NCBI GenBank assembly: GCA_902802265.1
Contig: CADCLN010000026.1
Location: 1 to 42,350, forward strand
Length of the DNA stretch: 42,350 bases
Source of the DNA: an uncultured Bacteroidales bacterium
GTDB lineage: Bacteria > Bacteroidota > Bacteroidia > Bacteroidales > Bacteroidaceae
Direction: 5' to 3'
The notes below the pieces were generated by a model. The model was not told the DNA's origin, searched no databases, and saw only the letters and a list, made by a program, of their open reading frames with translations. Below, piece by piece: positions 40,933-42,350 of the stretch. The position numbers and the translations under genes are program-made. Within the stretch, counting starts at the first letter, position 1. The number at the start of each line of letters is the position of its first letter.

Positions 40933-42228
40933 ATGAAAAAGTTATCCCTTTCTTTGCTACTCCTTGCAGCCACCGTGCTGACCTCTGCGGTCCAGGCACA
41001 AGTGATTAACGGAGACTTGAACCACAACGACAACCTCGATGTGGAAGATGTCACCCTGCTCATCGACGGCTACCTCACAGGGGAGACCGAAACCGTCAGC
41101 CCCGCCGTTGACCCCTTCATGGAGGACAACAGCCGCATCGTGGGCACATGGTATCAGACCAAGACCAACTACACCACTTACAACGCCGACGGCACCTTCG
41201 GCAACATGGGCATGGAGGGCTACACCTACAAATTCTTGCCGTTCCAGGGCCGCATCCTCACATTCACTCCCGACGGACAGATGCAGGATGCCACCGTGCT
41301 GTACCTGACGGACGAGGTGATGTATTTGAGGTTTGCTCAAAACCCCTATGGCTACAACGTGTATTACCGCACATTGCCTCCACAGCCCGTCAACCGCATC
41401 GCGCTTTCCGAAACACAAGTCGGCATGAAAGTGGACGAATCGGTTCAACTGACAGCCGTCGTCTATCCGTCCGATGCCGACAATACGGAGGTCGTCTGGA
41501 GCAGCAGCGACGAAAACGTAGTGACCGTGGATAAGGGCTATGTGAAAGCCGTAGGCGAAGGCGTAGCCACCATCACCTGCACCGCAGCCGACGGCAGCGG
41601 CGTACAGGACGTCTGCTTTGTGACTGTATTCAGCAAGACCAGCAACAATGGTTACGAATATGTGGACCTGGGTCTGCCCAGTGGTTTAAAATGGGCAACC
41701 ATGAATGTGGGTGCCAATGCTCCCGAAGGGTATGGTGACTACTTTGCCTGGGGCGAAACCGAACCGAAAGACTATTATGACTGGTCAACCTATAAATGGT
41801 GCAACGGCTCGGAAAATACCCTGACCAAGTACTGCACCAGTTCAAACTATGGCACGGTTGACAACAAGACCACGCTTGACTTGGAAGACGATGCAGCCCA
41901 TGCAAATTGGGGTGGTGCATGGCGTATGCCAACCTTTGATGAATTTGTGGAACTTTGGACGAAGTGTACATGGGAATGGACATCCCTGAACGGTGTGTAC
42001 GGCCGCAAGGTGACAGGTCCGAATGGCAATTCCATTTTCTTGCCCGCTGCTGGGTGTCGCCACGGCAGTTCGCTCGACTATGCGGGCAGCTACGGCTACT
42101 ATTGGTCGAGTTCGCTCTACACAGATGATCCGCTCTACGGGTGGTACTTGAGCTTTAATTCGAGCAATTTCGGCATGAGCAGCCGCAACCGTTGCTACGG
42201 GCGGAGTGTTCGTGCTGTCTGCCAGTAG
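40933..42228 (+). CDS. Secreted dockerin-like/lipocalin-like/BIG2/FISUMP protein (intact copy)
   Basis: 431 residues from the ATG at 40933. The in-frame ATG at 40885 is rejected because the leader from 40910 on is identical to that of the broken copy and the signal peptide starts here (MKKLSLSLLLLAATVLTSAV, cleavage near VQAQ). Domains: dockerin-like EF-hand INGDLNHNDNLDVEDVTLLI (about 25-45); lipocalin-like beta region (IVGTWYQTKTNYTTYNADGT, about 66-145); BIG2 Ig-like domain (RIALSETQVGMKVDESVQLT ... VVWSSSDENVVTVDKGYVKA ... GEGVATITCTAADG, about 155-235); FISUMP domain (YEYVDLGLPSGLKWATMNVG, YGDYFAWGETEPKDYYDWST, WGGAWRMPTFDEF, GYYWSSSLY, GRSVRAVCQ, about 240-431). It is extracellular or surface bound. 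Function unknown, with ligand or glycan binding plausible. Its own -7 box is degenerate. Confidence 0.85.
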   Translation: MKKLSLSLLLLAATVLTSAVQAQVINGDLNHNDNLDVEDVTLLIDGYLTGETETVSPAVDPFMEDNSRIVGTWYQTKTNYTTYNADGTFGNMGMEGYTYKFLPFQGRILTFTPDGQMQDATVLYLTDEVMYLRFAQNPYGYNVYYRTLPPQPVNRIALSETQVGMKVDESVQLTAVVYPSDADNTEVVWSSSDENVVTVDKGYVKAVGEGVATITCTAADGSGVQDVCFVTVFSKTSNNGYEYVDLGLPSGLKWATMNVGANAPEGYGDYFAWGETEPKDYYDWSTYKWCNGSENTLTKYCTSSNYGTVDNKTTLDLEDDAAHANWGGAWRMPTFDEFVELWTKCTWEWTSLNGVYGRKVTGPNGNSIFLPAAGCRHGSSLDYAGSYGYYWSSSLYTDDPLYGWYLSFNSSNFGMSSRNRCYGRSVRAVCQ

Positions 42229-42298
42229 TCTCAGAATTTCAAATGCATCCCTTCCCTCCACGGGCAAGGACACGCAACCCCCAAAGCCTTTCGCCTGT

Positions 42299-42350
42299 GC
42301 GGAGGTGCAGGCGGCGGCTCTCAAGAAAGGAGCCGTTGCAGCACCTCCGC
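42299..42350. repeat. Inverted repeat at the window edge
   Basis: GCGGAGGTGC (42299-42308) is the exact complement of GCACCTCCGC (42341-42350). An inner CGGCTC (42315-42320) pairs with GAGCCG (42330-42335) around TCAAGAAAG. It lies 70 bp after the last gene. It could be a terminator or an element end. The right flank is outside the window. Confidence 0.7.

Overview
The window looks like a Bacteroidota chromosome, most likely order Bacteroidales and plausibly Prevotellaceae. The grounds are promoters of the TTTG / TAnnTTTG type, almost no Shine-Dalgarno sites, a BtuB-BtuG cobalamin locus, DUF4465 and FISUMP proteins, dockerin-like DxDGD..DDxTxLID motifs, and lipid A-type and YejM-type envelope enzymes. 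The genus is inference. No tRNA, rRNA, CRISPR array, transposase or phage gene was seen.

Layout. (1) 1-10.4 kb: the 3' end of an unidentified gene, then a plus-strand envelope-glycolipid operon. It encodes an F420H2-dehydrogenase-beta-like iron-sulfur protein, a polysaccharide pyruvyl transferase, a GT2-GT4 fusion, an LTA-synthase-like phosphotransferase, a YejM/DUF3413 protein, an LpxL-like acyltransferase and a WaaE-like GT2. Several of these genes overlap by 4 bp. (2) 10.5-25.5 kb: a cobalamin riboswitch and one long same-strand operon, btuB, btuG, a dockerin-tailed secreted protein, a 2330-residue multidomain surface protein, a single-DUF4465 protein, a BtuF-like lipoprotein and a BtuC-like permease, closed by a strong terminator. 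No BtuD ATPase follows. (3) 25.6-30.9 kb: three minus-strand hydrolases (HSL-type esterase, type-B carboxylesterase, YtcJ-like amidohydrolase), then a truncated PIN gene behind an intact 59-codon partner. (4) 31-37.5 kb: an MsbA-like ABC exporter facing a minus-strand cluster of four glycosyltransferase genes (GT2, GT14, Caps_synth/GT32-GT2 fusion, GT11-like). (5) 37.7-42.35 kb: a third LTA-synthase-like enzyme, then two tandem copies of a secreted dockerin/lipocalin-like/BIG2/FISUMP gene. The first copy is broken and the second intact. A perfect 10-bp-armed inverted repeat sits at the window edge.

Regions 1, 4 and 5 share one theme, building and decorating a surface glycolipid or polysaccharide: glycosyl transfer, pyruvylation, phospho-head-group transfer, acylation and export. 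Region 2 is a B12-scavenging locus under riboswitch control.

The most striking unexplained structure is a set of intergenic 'word-array palindromes'. At least five unrelated sequence families (words close to AACTTCCCTTT, AATCCGA, TTTACCA, CCCATAAT, AATCTGTG) share one plan: an array of short 7-11 nt words, a short conserved GC-rich centre, then the reverse complement of the array. They sit in 5' leaders, inside operons and between convergent genes. In three places they run into a gene, supplying a start codon and most of a signal peptide (BtuF-like), a start codon (third LTA-synthase-like enzyme) and a C-terminal tail (GT11-like).
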